64,000 nt of DNA from Ophthalmolycus amberensis (GCA_024529925.1 JAFEUB010001171.1:1664001-1728000); one strand, 5' to 3'. Positions 9,570-23,269 are shown, numbered from the stretch's first letter. Notes: generated by a model from the letters alone, not told the origin. Program-made: numbers and translations.

Positions 9570-11560
9570 ATGTGTGTCTACAACTTAATGAAAGTAGCGC
9601 ATTAATCATTGTAACTTTTATATACATTTTTCAGAGGTTGAGGGGTGTTGAGTACGGCCTTGGTGTGACTGAGCTGTGGGTATTCAGCTATTCCAGTGAC
9701 CTCTGACCTTTGCAGCCAAATGGATAACAAGCACAAAGTTACGGTTTCTGCTCTCCAGCTCTGCAGCCTTTGTCTTGCTTTAAAAAGAAATGGGGGACAG
9801 CTATACGATTATAACAGAATGTTTATGGGGATTATTGCGGACACATAATTGCTGCACATGTGACACGGAGTGTTTCTGAAGATTATTGGAAATGAAGTAT
9901 CATTAAAGCTTGCAATGGGCCCACAGCCTGTTATTGTAGCATTCTGACTCGTCAGCAAGCTGCACATGAACAGAAAACAACAATTGGACGCAACCTGACC
10001 GGATCCCCATTGTTGAGCCTGGGAAACTCGATACTGGTCCCCTTTTTGTCAGGACTCCACTCGGACTTTAAAGCGCGTGCGGCTGCATGAATAAAATAGT
10101 GAGAGAACAGAGACATCGCAGAAAGACGCTCTATCGGGTTGCATTTCTTTGTGGTGCGGAGTCCTGCGGCAGGCGATTCACCTTCAGAAAGATGTGACAG
10201 TTATAGGCTACTTGTTTCTTTAACAATACAGATTTGGGTTGAGGTTTCCATTATCAGCCCACAAGTGGAGATAATTAATCAGCCAAACATTTCTGAGCAG
10301 ACAATGTCAAAACAGTCTAGGTGATTGCTCGTCAGTGTCCACGCGTGGGCTTGAGTCACGTGACCTTTCATATCGGCAATACAAGATTTAACAATAAACC
10401 TCTTTTTTTCCCAAAGCAAATATGATGCGCAAAATGTGTCAACTCACGGCGTTACATGGTTACCTTGGATATATGTTGGCCAAACAGCGCGCTCACAGAA
10501 TCGGAGCTGCCATGAATGATTAACAGAGTGTCCTCTCACATTACTGGGGTGAGTTATCCGATGATCCATCCAGCAGCGAGCCAGAGGAGGCCGAGCTTCA
10601 CAACCTATTTTAATCATTGATGTTCAGAGACTCTTGATTGAATTGATCTCTGACTTGATTCTCTCCCAGTACAATGACATGTCTTTCTCTTTTATGGTGC
10701 TTGAGATTTAATTATTAAAATGTGATCACCATCTTTTAAAGATGGCAAGGGTCGATTCGGCAGATGTTTTTCTTCTCATGCACCATAAAAGAGAAAACAT
10801 GTCAACCCAATTTATTCAAATATAGCGTCAAATCATAACAGAAGTTATCTCGAGACACTTTTAACTGTAAGATGCTTTAGGACAACATGTTGTAGGTTCA
10901 TTAGGTCGATTACATTACGACCTCATAGTGAAGTAGCCATTAAAAACAGAAAATGTTTGTATGAAAACCCATAAGTTTCAGCGCACGGGGCTGTCTGCGT
11001 GGCCTCAGAAACTTGCCTAAACTCTGTCAACCCCCAATAGTGGACTGTCTATCTTGAAGGATGAATCCTTCCAGCTGAGCCTCAAAGCTGCACCTGTCTG
11101 TCTGCTCACGGCTGCTGTGATGCGTCTGTCCCCGAGCTGTGTTGTAGGGAGACATAATGCATGCAAGGAGAGACAGGGCGGACTTTTTTTCTACGGAAAA
11201 CTCCAAGTCAGGTTTACGTTCACCAAAGAGAAAAAAATCAACAAAATCAACAGATATTTATAGAAGGAAGCGAAAACCCCACAAATATATACTATTTTGA
11301 TTAATTTCCCCATATGCATTTCCTGAAAGTCCCTGCTCCTCTCTATGTCCCCAACATATCATTAGTGTAATACGGTGTTTTTTTTGGCCCGTGGTGGACG
11401 TGATTAGGAGGATCTTTTTTTTGTGAGGGAGCTCCAGTGTTTCACGCTGCAGGTTTCCCAGCCAGCTGTTTGTGCGCGCTGGTGGGCGGCGCGGTGATGG
11501 ACTGAAAGTTGGGTGGAGTTAGAAGCAGCGCATTTAGGAATGGGTCCCAAACCTATTTAG
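9570..11560 (+). promoter_or_regulatory. rbm24: Intergenic stmnd1-rbm24, presumed rbm24 upstream regulatory region
   Basis: No coding exon is supported here. Candidate sites are GTCACGTGAC at 10355-10364 (a perfect CLEAR/E-box palindrome), CAGCTG E-boxes at 11072 and 11463, and GATATTTATAG at 11253-11263 (MEF2-like on the reverse strand, one mismatch). MEF2 and E-box input would fit rbm24's known muscle expression. A 130-base inverted repeat lies at 10676-10804. Confidence 0.4.
10676..10804. repeat. Inverted repeat/foldback, arms of about 30 bases
   Basis: The left arm (TGACATGTC... to ...TTATGGTGC, 10676-10700) is the reverse complement of the right arm (GCACCATAAAAGAGAAA... to ...ACATGTCA, about 10780-10804), apart from one indel. 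The loop of about 80 bases itself holds a near palindrome, CCATC..GATGG. No clear target-site duplication is seen. It could be a small MITE or a structured RNA. Confidence 0.75.
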
Positions 11561-11830
11561 TTAGACAGCAGAGTTACCAAGAAGAGCTGGAAACACCTGA
11601 TGGGCTCTGTGGGACAATCCGCTCCATATAACTCTCCTCTTAACTGTCGGAAGATACATCTACCTCCAGACTTCATTTTTGTCGAGTTTTTGTTGTGTTT
11701 TCTCTTCAGAAAAACGTACAGAGCCGGCTGATCTCTCTTTCTCTCTCTCTTCTTCCAAAGAATTACTGATAAGGAGATATTGCACTATTCTTTTTTAAAT
11801 TGTTCCTATTTATTGTATTTTGCACTAACG

Positions 11831-13949
11831 ATGCACACCACGCAGAAGGACACGACCTATACGAAGATTTTTGTCGGGGGTCTTCCCTACCACACCACGG
11901 ATTCAAGTCTCAGGAAATATTTTGAGGTGTTTGGTGAGATTGAAGAAGCGGTGGTCATTACCGACAGACAGACCGGCAAGTCCAGGGGTTATGGATTCGT
12001 AAGTATTGCCACAACCACAAAAAAAAATAACCACAACATGGCCATCAGTTTTAAACAGCATTGAAAACTAACTTTTACGCATGTGGGAAAAACCTGCCAT
12101 GGCGCGTCTCTGTTAAAGTGCGCAGCTGTTGCTTTATGTCACAACATCATGACTAACATTAATTTAACTGCAGTCATGGGGTGTTGGTGTTTTGATAAGA
12201 AGTCCCTGCTTAAATTCGTCATTGGCTTCTGTTGCAATCTTGCACCCACCGACTTGTTGCGCTTATGCGCCGGCACGTTTGAAAGTGAGCTGCTCTCAAA
12301 CTGACAGCTCTGGTGGGCTGAGAAAAACCTCACGGTGATGTCTCGATATTACAGAGTGGGATTCTGACACTGTCACATCTAAAAGGAAAGTATTTTGACA
12401 CCACTTGTCTGAGGACCTGACAGACAAAAACGCATTTCAGACATAAAGCAACCAGTCCAATGCTACTCAGCAGTATTGTTTCAAAACACGTGTTTTTTAG
12501 TGAATGAAAGACCAGCTGCTTAACTATACATGTAACAGGGCTGTCTAAAGAGGGATCTAGACACCAAACTATATTTGGCATTTTCAGAGACCATTTAATA
12601 GTTTGAAGTAGCTTTGGCACATATTACCAGCAGAGGTGAAGTTGCACAGTCACCCTTGATATGCACACATATCCATCTATGTAGAAACTCACATTTCTCT
12701 GTAAATACTGATATGTATTTACTCCAACTTTTACTTAAATCCTCTTTTTAGTGTTGTATAGTCTATATCACCATATTTATGCATTATTCGTCCCCTTTTT
12801 CTGTATTTTCTCATGGGAAATGCTTTCGTCCAGGTCAGTGAGATACACCTCAATTGTTAAAAGAGTGTCAAAAAGAAGAAAGATGTCGGCTATAGTGAAG
12901 CACTGAGAAGAGCAATAAAGTCTGTAATGGGAGTGATAAGGGAGCCATGTTCAGTCAGTCCTCACAGCCTGGCTCCCAATCACTGCTGATAGTTTCAACA
13001 CATCAGAGTGATGGATGTGTGTGTGTGTGTGCTGCCAAACACTTGTTGCTGTTAATGATGGCCTCATGGGCAGAGATACACTCACACGACTAACATGCAT
13101 ACACACACCTTGTTGCTCTAAAGCCAACCAGCAGGAAATGGAAACAACTGACACACCAATTTCAGTTATCCACATCGTTCTCATGCTTTTACTCCTCTGG
13201 CAGGTGACGATGTCGGACCGCTCGGCTGCAGACCGGGCCTGTAAGGACCCCAACCCAATCATTGACGGCAGGAAGGCCAACGTCAACCTGGCCTACCTGG
13301 GGGCCAAGCCTCGGGTGATGCAGCAAGGTAAAGACGATCAAATCAGAATCAAAACTACACAAAAACACACATATCAATTTCATCTCCTCAACAAGAACAC
13401 AGACATATGTGTTTGCTCACTACCAAAATTTGCAGTTAGACATGTGCAGGTGTGTTTGTTAAAGAACAGATTTTCAAGATGAATAATCAAACACCATGTT
13501 TAATCAACATAGCAAGTGTATTTGTCCCCACAGTGTTCTGAGTTTCACCTCAGGGTTTGTTTGTTTTTCATGAAAGCTGTCTGGATTTCTATTTTAACAT
13601 TATTTCCTCTGTTTTGCAGGCTTTACCTTTGGTGTTCCCCAAATTCACCCTGCGTTCATCCAAAGGCCTTATGGGTAAATACTGAGAAGCCTATGTATTT
13701 TAGAGGAATGTTGGTATGTACACATTGCATTGAATCATTTAAACATGTTTTAATTATTTTCTCAGTTTAATGTGTGATAATTGATACTATCAGTCTGATT
13801 TTATTTTGTTTATCCTTTTACCTTTTTTTCTCCCCAAAGAATAATACGAGGTGGACAATAAGTTGAATGTCATTTTTTTCATTTGTCACTGTCCACCAAC
13901 CAAACAGCCAGTCAAACTGCCTTTTCTAGGTTTGCCTGTTTGTAAAAGT

Positions 13950-13994
<45 letters not shown>

Positions 13995-14874
13995 CGTGTG
14001 TGCGCCCGCTTGTGTTTGTCCGTGTGTGTGTCTGTGTGTGTGTGCGTGCTGAGTGGACAATGATGGAAACTTTCAGCCTGACTCAATGTTATCTATCTTT
14101 CTCTGGTCCGACAGGCTCGCTCTCGGTTAAGCTAAGTGTGCTGGTTTGTGACATAATCACAGATCAGAGAGGGGAAATACCTGTAGACTCAAACACACAA
14201 ACAAGCTCTCAACATGGTGATTATAGATGCATGTATGTGGGTTTTGACCTGTTTTTTATTTCATTTGAATAGAAGTTAGAGCTTTGTGTGCGGTTATGAC
14301 GTGGTGTTGTTAGCTAAATCGTGTGCTTTCTCACTTTAATGACCAAAAAAAAAGCTTTGGGGTGTCTTTTTACTTTTTTGTGGACGCGTGTTAACTTTGC
14401 CAAGGAAGAGCAAAGTTTTTGTTGTTTTTATTGATTTACTTTTGCTTTAGCTTGTGGTTGACCTGTTTTGTTTAACAGGATGTGCTGTTTCATGTGTTTT
14501 CTGGCTGTCTTGTTGGAGTGAGTGGTGAATTTTCTGTGTGTTTTCTTGTTCTTTTTTCCACCCCAATCATCTCCTTACTTCCATTTCTCACACGATTTCC
14601 CCAAAATAACAAAACCCATCACTGCTTGTGTGTGCTAATAGCATCCCACTGGTGTTACTCACAGTTTCTCACACTAACAGAGCGTAGCAGCAACAAATTC
14701 CCTATGAAAGTGTCTCTTTTTGCCATATTACTGCTGGTCCACTCTGTCAACTCTCTCGTCTTCCTTCCTGTCTTCATATATCTTTGTCTTTGCTCATCTC
14801 TACACTACAGACTTTTGGTCACATAGCACCATTTACCATCACAACCACGAAAGTGGATGTCTTTATGAATGAAT

Positions 14875-14949
<75 letters not shown>

Positions 14950-17900
14950 TCTCTCTCTCTCTCCCTCTCCCTCTCTCTCTCTCTCTCGCTCTCTCTCCCT
15001 CTCTCTCTCTCTCTCCCTCTCCCTCTCTGTCTGTCTGTCTCTCTCTCGTTAAGGAAAACAAGCACATCCATTGTGTCACACAAAGCCCCGAATGCTGACG
15101 CTGCAGTCGCATGAAGCTCTGTGTTGTGTGTGTGTTGGGGGGGGGGGGGGGGGGGGGGTCTGGTGAGCGTGCAGGGGGGTCATCTCTCTCTGTCAAGTAA
15201 GAGCAGAGCAGGGGCCATTTAGACAGGGCCAGAGTGGGTGTTTTAGGGGCCACATGAATGTACAGCCTTTTCATGTGCACATTCCTTAACCGTCTGATTT
15301 GAACCAGAACCAATCTGTCAGTTTGTCTTTCACAATGTCATAAATTGAACCAAGTAGGTACATCTCATAAGGCCATCATGTTCCTAATCAGGCACAACAC
15401 AAATCAGGCAAAGGCGAAGGTATATAATGTGTCTAAAAGATTTGAACTGTGAGAAGATATGGCGCTAACAGCTCATTGTTTCTAATCGCCCTCTCACATC
15501 CTCGAACTGCTCAGACACTAAAACAGCCGGAGAGCAGGTTTCAAACTTAGCATCTTCATGTCAGGATTTTAAATTGAAAACGTTTTCTGCCTTGACATAA
15601 CTGTCTTGGTGTCTGATCCAAGTAGCTTTCTATGTGTGGACTATGACTAAAGTCTGGACACCAGGACAATCTGTGCACTAGTCATAATATAAAAAGTCTA
15701 ATGAGCAACTCTGTTGAAGCAGGACAGGTGTGTACTGCCAACCTCTCACACTTTCACGACACAAACACACACAACCTCTGAGCACAAACACATACACACC
15801 TCACAAACATTAGATGCCCTCAGCAGACCTTACACACGAAGCCAAAGAGCCTTTATTTAGCCTTGAACTTTAATGACCACTGGGTTGCTGCAACACTGCA
15901 TTCCTGTAAAGACACACACACTATAGCTAGCAATATGGCTTCACAAATCTTTGTGTATTTTTTATTTCCTTATTTTTTATTTCCTTATTTTATGAGTACC
16001 TCCATGTAAAAGATGGTGATTTTAGGGGCCACATTGGATGCCAGAGGTTTGCTTCCCATGTCTAAAACCTCTGCTTATGCTGTACGTTTGCTCGTCGACC
16101 CGACCATCCCATTAATATAAGCTGAGACAGCTAGCACAATCCCAAAGAAATGCACTGAGCTTGGAGTTTGATTAAGAGAGCACTGGAAATGGGTTCATAC
16201 CACTGGAAGTCCTTTTTAAAATGTTAAAATAGATATCTGAGCTGCAGCAGTCAATCATAAATAGTAGAAGCTGTTAAAAAATGTGCAGCTGAAAGCTCTC
16301 GGGGAATGTTAGCTGTTTCTTTAATGTATGCAGTCACAATGGATCGTTTTTAAAAATATATATATTTATAGACAGTGTTATAAAGCCAGTTAAATTCAGC
16401 TTGCCGCACATTATTCCTACCATCTTCACATACTCATTGCCTCGACTGCAGTAGTAGTTAGTTAAACAAAATATAAAAAAGTAGATGCATCCTTTAGCAA
16501 AGTACTTTGAACATTATCAATAATCCTCACAGTTGAAGTTGATTTGTGTGGAACAGATAACAGATAACTGTTTGAATAACTTAAGGTATAATGTTCTCAT
16601 ATTATAACTAGTTGAGAGTACCCAGGCAGTGTCATGTGACAGAGTATGTGTATACATGAGAGTTGCAGTGTGTACATGGTGTTTGACCAAATAGGCTAAT
16701 ATTAGCTTTTTATTACATATTAGACAATGGCCCCTTTAGTGTGTCATTCACATCTAGTATGAAGAGCTTCCTCATGTCTGCCGGTTGTTAATAATTCAAT
16801 GATTTGCCTTTGACTTCAGATAATAGACAGGAAATGTCTCTCCACTGTTTTGTGAGGGAGTTTTAGAGATGACTTCCTCTAAAATCATCCTGGTTTCATT
16901 AGTGCTAGTTTCAAAAGAGAGATTTAGTGTCACATGATGATAAAATGCTGTTTCTGAGGATTTCGAGTGAGAATCAGAGTAACTCTGGAGAAAAAACGTT
17001 CATCTTTTCAATGCTGACATTGTGTTTCATGGCCTTCAAAAACAGTTCTAACCTGTGTATGTGTTTAACACTGACCTTTGGCCTTTACTGACGGCCACAC
17101 CAAACCTCTACATACCCACTTAGTTTCCCTCCCTTTTCTTTTTTGTGTGTCTTTTCAGTTGAGTGATTGTGCTGTGCCAGTGTTGTCATCAGTCTAGTCA
17201 AGGTGGACCATTTTTACATATTTCATCCTCTCTGACGCCTTGCTGTTGTTTTGATTTTTCCTGTTTCTCCTGGCCCACTTTTTTTCGGTTGAGATGTGGA
17301 TTGGATTGGATAATGGAGTGCTCACAATAGGGTTGCCACGATAGATCCTGCCTTTCAACCTTTAACATTTTCTGCACCTCCTTTCTTTTTTTCCCCAATC
17401 CAGACTCAAAAACGTTGACCACCTGATGTTCATTTATGCAGACTCGACTGATTATATTATCCTTGATCTTCTCTCAACAGATGTTTGAGCCACTACAGTC
17501 ACATAGCTGTTGTAGCTTTGTGCAACAAATATCAAATTGTTTCTGTCAAGCCTGATGCCTCTCATCCATTTGAATTAAAGTGAGAATGAATATGACTCTA
17601 CTTTTATATGTAAAGTGGAGGGGGATGGGGGCTGTTGTTCAGGACATCAAAGACTGAATTTTGAATTCCACCTAGAGTCAAAAGTTGACGGTTCACTTTT
17701 CATTAGTATGAATCTCAAAGCTCCCCTCACACTTGTTGCCCGACTTAGTTTCCAGACCTTATAGAGTCTGGGGGAGGGGGTTTAAGGCTATGTCATGAAG
17801 AGCAGAATGTGCTCATTGTTCATAATTGTTTATTTAATCGAAACATCCCTCTGGGTGTGAAGCCTAGTCCCGGCTCCCCCTGCTGCCTCCCCGGCTCTTT

Positions 17901-18910
17901 GTCCAGACACAGAGGGGGAAATGGCCAGCAGCATCCCTTTTTGAAAACTGTCCAGCTGTCAAAGTGGCAGTGACATTTTCACAATGCCTCCCTGGGCTCA
18001 TCTCCTCTGTCCGCACCCCCACCCCCGGCACTGTAAGCCTCCCTCTCCTCCCCACCCATTAGCCCTCCAGCAGGCAGGGGGACGGCACCACAGCCAAATC
18101 CACATGTGACAGACAAACCAGCTGTGGGTTTCAGATCCCAAACTTCTTCTTTCTTTTTCTTTTCATCTCATCTCCCTCTCTGCCTCCACAACCACTAACT
18201 CAAAACTGACCAAAACCAGAAATATGAAACCTGTTCCCATGTTGTATCCAATACAATGGGACTTTTCAGTCAATTCGAGTGCCCTTAAACACCTCTGGGT
18301 GTTCAAAGTTGTATTCACCTTCCAGTCTTCTTTTCACAGAGAGATTTCTATTTTGGCAACCCTATATTGTTCTAATCCCTACTAGCAGGCATTTCCTTGG
18401 TGTTCTTGACTGGTGGATTGGACTGGGGCTCAGTGGTGGGTGGTGGGCGGGCGCTTGGCCGCAGTGTGATGGAGTTGGGTTTGGGTTTTAGGGTGGGTGC
18501 TGTTGTTCACAGAATGGCTGAATCAAACTAACCTGTCGTATGTGTGTTTATTTCACAGCCTACCGGCCCACTATATGTACCCTCAGGCCTTCGTTCAGCC
18601 TAGTGTGGTCATCCCTCATATGCAACCTACAGCTGCTGCACCCACCACTGCCTCCTCCCCCTACATCGACTACACCGGAGTTGCCTACGCGCAGTATTCT
18701 GCAGCTGCAGCCAGCGCTGCCGCCGCCGCTGCATATGAGCAGTATCCGTACGCCGCATCCCCTGCCGCTGCAGGCTACATGGCCACTGCCGGGTACGGCT
18801 ACGCAGTCCAGCAGCCGTTAGCCGCAGCTGCCCCAGGCTCAGCTGCCGCTGCAGCCGCAGCCTTTGGTCAGTACCAGCCTCAGCAGCTGCAAGCCGACCG
18901 CATGCAATAG
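11831..18910 (+). CDS. rbm24: RNA-binding protein 24
   Basis: Exons 11831-11998, 13204-13327, 13620-13674 and 18559-18910 join in phase to 232 residues; human RBM24 has 236. RBM24 is a heart and skeletal-muscle splicing and mRNA-stability factor that prefers GU-rich RNA. One N-terminal RRM spans about residues 10-88, with RNP2 KIFVGGLP and RNP1 KSRGYGFV; the latter is completed across the exon 1-2 junction. The sequence continues PIIDGRKANVNLAYLGAKPR, diagnostic of the RBM24/RBM38 pair. The C-terminal half is rich in Ala, Tyr, Gln and Pro with poly-Ala runs. The start is MHTTQKDTTYTK, as in other vertebrates; the frame is open 17 codons upstream but has no ATG there. Which teleost paralogue (a or b) this is cannot be decided here. 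Confidence 0.96.
13951..14046 (+). repeat. (GT)n microsatellite, rbm24 intron 3
   Basis: A GT tract with a few GC and CT interruptions, about 275 bases downstream of the 55-base rbm24 exon 3. Confidence 0.95.
14876..15047 (+). repeat. (CT)n microsatellite
   Basis: About 170 bases of CT with scattered CCCT and CTGT interruptions in rbm24 intron 3. On the other strand it is a polypurine GA tract able to form triplex DNA. Confidence 0.97.
15137..15158 (+). repeat. Poly-G run (22 G)
   Basis: An uninterrupted G run 90 bases after the CT tract. The true length is uncertain in most sequencing data. Confidence 0.9.
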
Positions 18911-21115
18911 CAGCCACTGCAACCACTGGACATGCAGAGAGAGGAGGCCCGCCCACGGCCACATCTGATTGAGAAGGAGCAGCGACGGAAAAGGAAGAGG
19001 GAGTGGCCTTAAGGGTGGGCGTGTCAGCGACTTAGAGGCAGAGTAGCTTTAAAAAGGTGATGATGATGATGGTGGTGGTAGTGATGATGATGGTGAGGTG
19101 GAAACTTTTTACAGTAACTTTCCAACTTGCTGTGCTTCAACCAAAAAACAAGAAAATGAAAAAAAGTCGCAGAACAAATAATGAAAAGTGATTTACTATT
19201 ATAGTTGTTGTTATTACTATTATCATTACTATTATCATTGTGGTAGAGTACTTATTTCTAGAGAAAGAACACAGGAACTAATCCCTGAGGTTGGTATAGG
19301 TGTTAAACTAAGCCTTTAAGTCCTATTGCTGTCTTTAACGTTAGTTTAGGAAACTGTTCTCTTTTTTTTTACTTGTGGTTTTTCACAAGTGTTTTCAGTT
19401 ATTTGATGCCCTCATAACATTTATATTTATTATTGTTATTATTACACATTAGGGGCTTTTCTTGCTCTTTTTGTCCTTTCAAGTGCATTTTTTTTCTGAT
19501 AATCAGGGAAATGGAACTGTTTCCAACGTGTTAGCTATTACTATGTGACCTCTGTCAGGAAGTCGTAACTCGTCGTGTCACACATATTTGAAGAACTACC
19601 TTTTATCTTCCTGATGCTGAATGTCCCTTTTTTTACTCTGTGCCTCGACCTCTTGACCTATGCAAAGCAAACAAATCACCAGGAGATAAAAAAAAAAAAA
19701 ACTAAGAAAAGCAACAAAAAACTGAAAATGTCATCAACTCTGACTTGATTCTTGGACTAAAGGGTGACTTGGCAAACAAAACAAACGCACTGACAAAAGG
19801 AGAGAGGTTGAAAATGGCTCCAGACAATGAGAAACACTAAATCGGTCGCTTTTCCACATGTTTCACTCACACGTACACAGACACATGCATCCAGAGTTGC
19901 ACACATAGCAGTCGAAGACAAAGGCCGCACAGTTGTGTTTCGCTCTGGCTCTGGGATGGAGAGAAGGAAAAAGAGAAAGAAAGAGGGAGAGAGCAGCTGC
20001 TGGTGGGGGTGGACAGAGCCGCTCCAGCGCCACACAGACGGATCACTCTGGAAAGAACGCATCACTTGTGCTGGTTTGTTGAGCTGTCACATTTTAATCC
20101 CCGGCTGGGCCCATTTGGGAACCAACTTTACACCCCTCCACCCAACACAGAGCCCCACAGCAGAGCCACCCCCCCCCCCCACAGCCATGCAGCCCTGCAG
20201 CTGTCAGCACTTCCACCTCTGTGCTGCTGTAGTCTGGTGTCAGGTACACACTCACACACACACACACACACACACACTCTATCACCAAAGCCACCCCAAC
20301 AACTGGTCTGCCTCGTGTCCGTCAAGATCACCATGTGGGGTGGAGAGGACGGGGGTTTGACTGTTTGACGTAATGTTGGTCTGTGTGCCTTACATTTTTA
20401 CTGCTATTTAAGTGAAAAGAAAACTGAAAAAAGAGAGAAATCTACTATTTAAGATATTTATTTTTGAGGGTTGACTATGTTGACACTCTGAGAGTAGAGA
20501 CTTAGTTGTGGTACTGTATAAATAATATTATTATGTACTCATCTCAAGGCATATATAAGTTATTGATTAGTGTAGTTATATTATTATAATTATTATTAAC
20601 ATACTCAACCAAAAATGTCATTGTAGGAGTTATTTAAGATACTGTTATGTGCACTGTACTTTTATTTTTTATCTTTTCGATTCTTTAGAACATGACATTA
20701 AATATTAGCCGAATGCCTTTTGTAGGGAAGAAGCTTTATTTAAACGCAGGCCTGTTTGCATGCAGATTGTACTCTGCCTCTTCTGTGTTTAGATGAGAGG
20801 AAAAAAAAAATAATTTCCACAAAAAAACAAGCGGAAATGCTGCTTTCTCCACTAGAATGTATAGTCGTCGTCAAGGTTTCAGTAGCTGTGCTTCTTTTGC
20901 TTAATATTCATCAGATGGGCTATTTTACACTGTTGGGAATTTTTATACTTGAACTATTTCTTACAAGGGAAATATGAAAAATAAATGACAAAAACACTTT
21001 TTAAGGAAGCTTTTCATTGTCACTGGATGAAGGCATGTAAAGTGTTGATATTAAAACATTTACTTCAGAATTTCAACACCATTTACTTAAAATTGGAATA
21101 AAATGTTCTATATTT
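18911..21115 (+). other. rbm24: rbm24 3'UTR
   Basis: This follows the stop at 18908-18910 and contains no exon. It holds a GAT/GGT trinucleotide-like stretch (about 19057-19105), many AT-rich, TATTTATT-like patches and a CA tract near 20250. AATAAA occurs at 20980-20985 and 21097-21102, so a UTR of about 2.1 kb is plausible. A long AU-rich UTR fits post-transcriptional control. Confidence 0.55.
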
Positions 21116-21567
21116 AAAAAGCTTGGTGACATTTCTTTCCATTAAGAGTGCATTTAAACTGAGGTTTCAGGAGCTGTTTGATCTTATGGACACATTCATG
21201 TGAACTTTCTGCGTATGTGGACTTTTATCCTTCTATACATGCAAATATAATTCACATTTCCTCTGTGCCTGCTATGTATGGAGGTGTTCAATATTAAATA
21301 AACACAAAATACATTGTGAAATGAATAATCAAAGGAATTATTTGTGTAAAATATAGAAGTAAAAATTACTCAAAATGATTGAAACCTAGCTCATTATTAT
21401 GAAACGTTGTTTCATCATTCCTATTTTCATAATTACAGATTTCATTGGATATCATTTTTATTTCATTATAGACAATTTAATATCAAAACACCCCCACCCC
21501 AAGAGACAGAGACTGCCTCTCCCTTAATTTAGCTTATCGAGGCCTTCGATCAAGGCTGCTAATGCTA

Positions 21568-21692
21568 CCTATAGCTAGCGTAGTTGTGAGCTTTGATTAT
21601 TACTCTGCATCAAAGTGGAGCTAACACTGTCTCCTCACTTTGCAGTGATAATCCAAGCTCACAACCCAGTCTAGCTAATGCTAGTTAGCCAG
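21568..21692. mobile_element. MITE-like imperfect foldback
   Basis: GTTGTGAGCTTTGATTATTA near 21582 is mirrored, with few mismatches, by the reverse complement of the segment around 21634-21664 (ATAATCCAAGCTCACAAC). The arms extend into TAGCTAGC and GCTAATGCTAG motifs. The compact symmetric shape suggests a non-autonomous DNA transposon. No family is assigned and the ends are approximate. Confidence 0.4.
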
Positions 21693-23269
21693 GTGGGTTG
21701 CATGAGCAGCCTTGTTAAACAAAAGTAGAGTTTAGTTATTGTCCCAGTGTACTTTGTGTATTTATAGCATTTGACTGCAAGATCTACTTCTGCATTGTTG
21801 TTGCTCGAGCTAACTGGAGCTAACTGGCTAAATCAGGTAGCATGTGTTGAGCTTGAGATCCAAGTAAAACACCACTATGATGAAAAGCAACATGAAATAA
21901 AACTTGATTGAGACAAAACCCCCATTGTGATAAAATACATCTCACATAAAACAGTTATAAGACAATTAAAACTTGAGTTTTAACAATTTCTTAAATTATT
22001 TCATTCACATATTTCACACAATTTTATCAATATATTTAATATTAAACACTTTGGGTCCCAATAGTTTCCATGTATTTGTGTGTGTGAATGTGTATGTGTG
22101 TGTGTGTGTTTGTGTTACTTCTCTGACTGCAAGGCAACAAACGCATCACACATACCAGATGCTGCGCCGCTCCTCATTGTGAAACCGTCTTCTTGGGAAG
22201 ACGTTATTTGAAACACTCCCATTACAGTCACACCCACTGCTTACATTGATACATCTGACACATAATAAAGTCTCTCAGGAGTCAGTACATCAATGATTCA
22301 TCCACTCTCTAATCAATAAGTCATGTTATAAAGAGTGCGCTGCCCTGTCTTTGCAGTCTTTTATTCGGCTCCAGGGAGTATTTTGGTCCCTGGTGAAACA
22401 TGAAACTGCAGATCATGACACAGCATGGACGCAGCAAGGCCTTTAGGGTGAAGTCAGCTGTCATCGTAGCATCGGACCTCATTATAAAGCAAAATGAAGC
22501 TGTTCTTTTATTAAACTGATGAGGTAGAGCTGTAAAAGAGTCCTTATGAGACTTTAGGGTCAATTTACCTGTCATTGGGAGTACTACTCTTTGAAAACAG
22601 TTAGCCTATAATGTCAGGGCTCCGGAGGTGCTTTCTAAAGTCAGTACGACTTTCTAATAAGACATTATTCACAACGGGTTTATAAGTAACTAACTTTGCT
22701 AACGAAGAGTAAATAATCTGCTAAAAGCTTTCCAGATCAATTATAGGAACCGCTAGGAATAATAAGAACTGTCATCAGTGTTAAAGCTACTTGTAAGCCT
22801 GTGTAACACACTGGGGGTGTATGGGCTCCAATGTTCAGATCGTATTATTCAGACCGTAATTATGCACAGTTGAGAAATTTCTTGGCTTCTGCTCCACCAA
22901 TTATTCACCATTTTTTAAGAAATATCAATCTCAAATCGCAGAAGCTTATGAAAGTACAATGCGCCTACTAGATAGCTGGAGAACTCCTTAAAACTTGTTT
23001 ATCGTGGAGGCATTATTGTGTAGGCTACCTGTTGACCCAACGTTTGAACTCTCTCAGCATCCAGGATGTGATAGCCTACTTTGAACATCAGCAGATAGTA
23101 TAATGCTATAATGTTTAGGAGGGGGTTTCCAGCTTGGGGGGGGGGGGGGGGGGGGTCAAGCCTTGGCCCAGTTCACTGGATGAAGACGATGATGGACTTC
23201 TCCGTTAACTTCAGGTCTATTCCCTCCGAAGGGACCCGTGCAGACTTCGCTGCAGCGTCAACAACTCGT

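Noticed and set aside
14805..15313. Open frames of Ser-Leu or Arg-Glu repeats
   Set aside because: They read through the CT/GA microsatellite in rbm24 intron 3.
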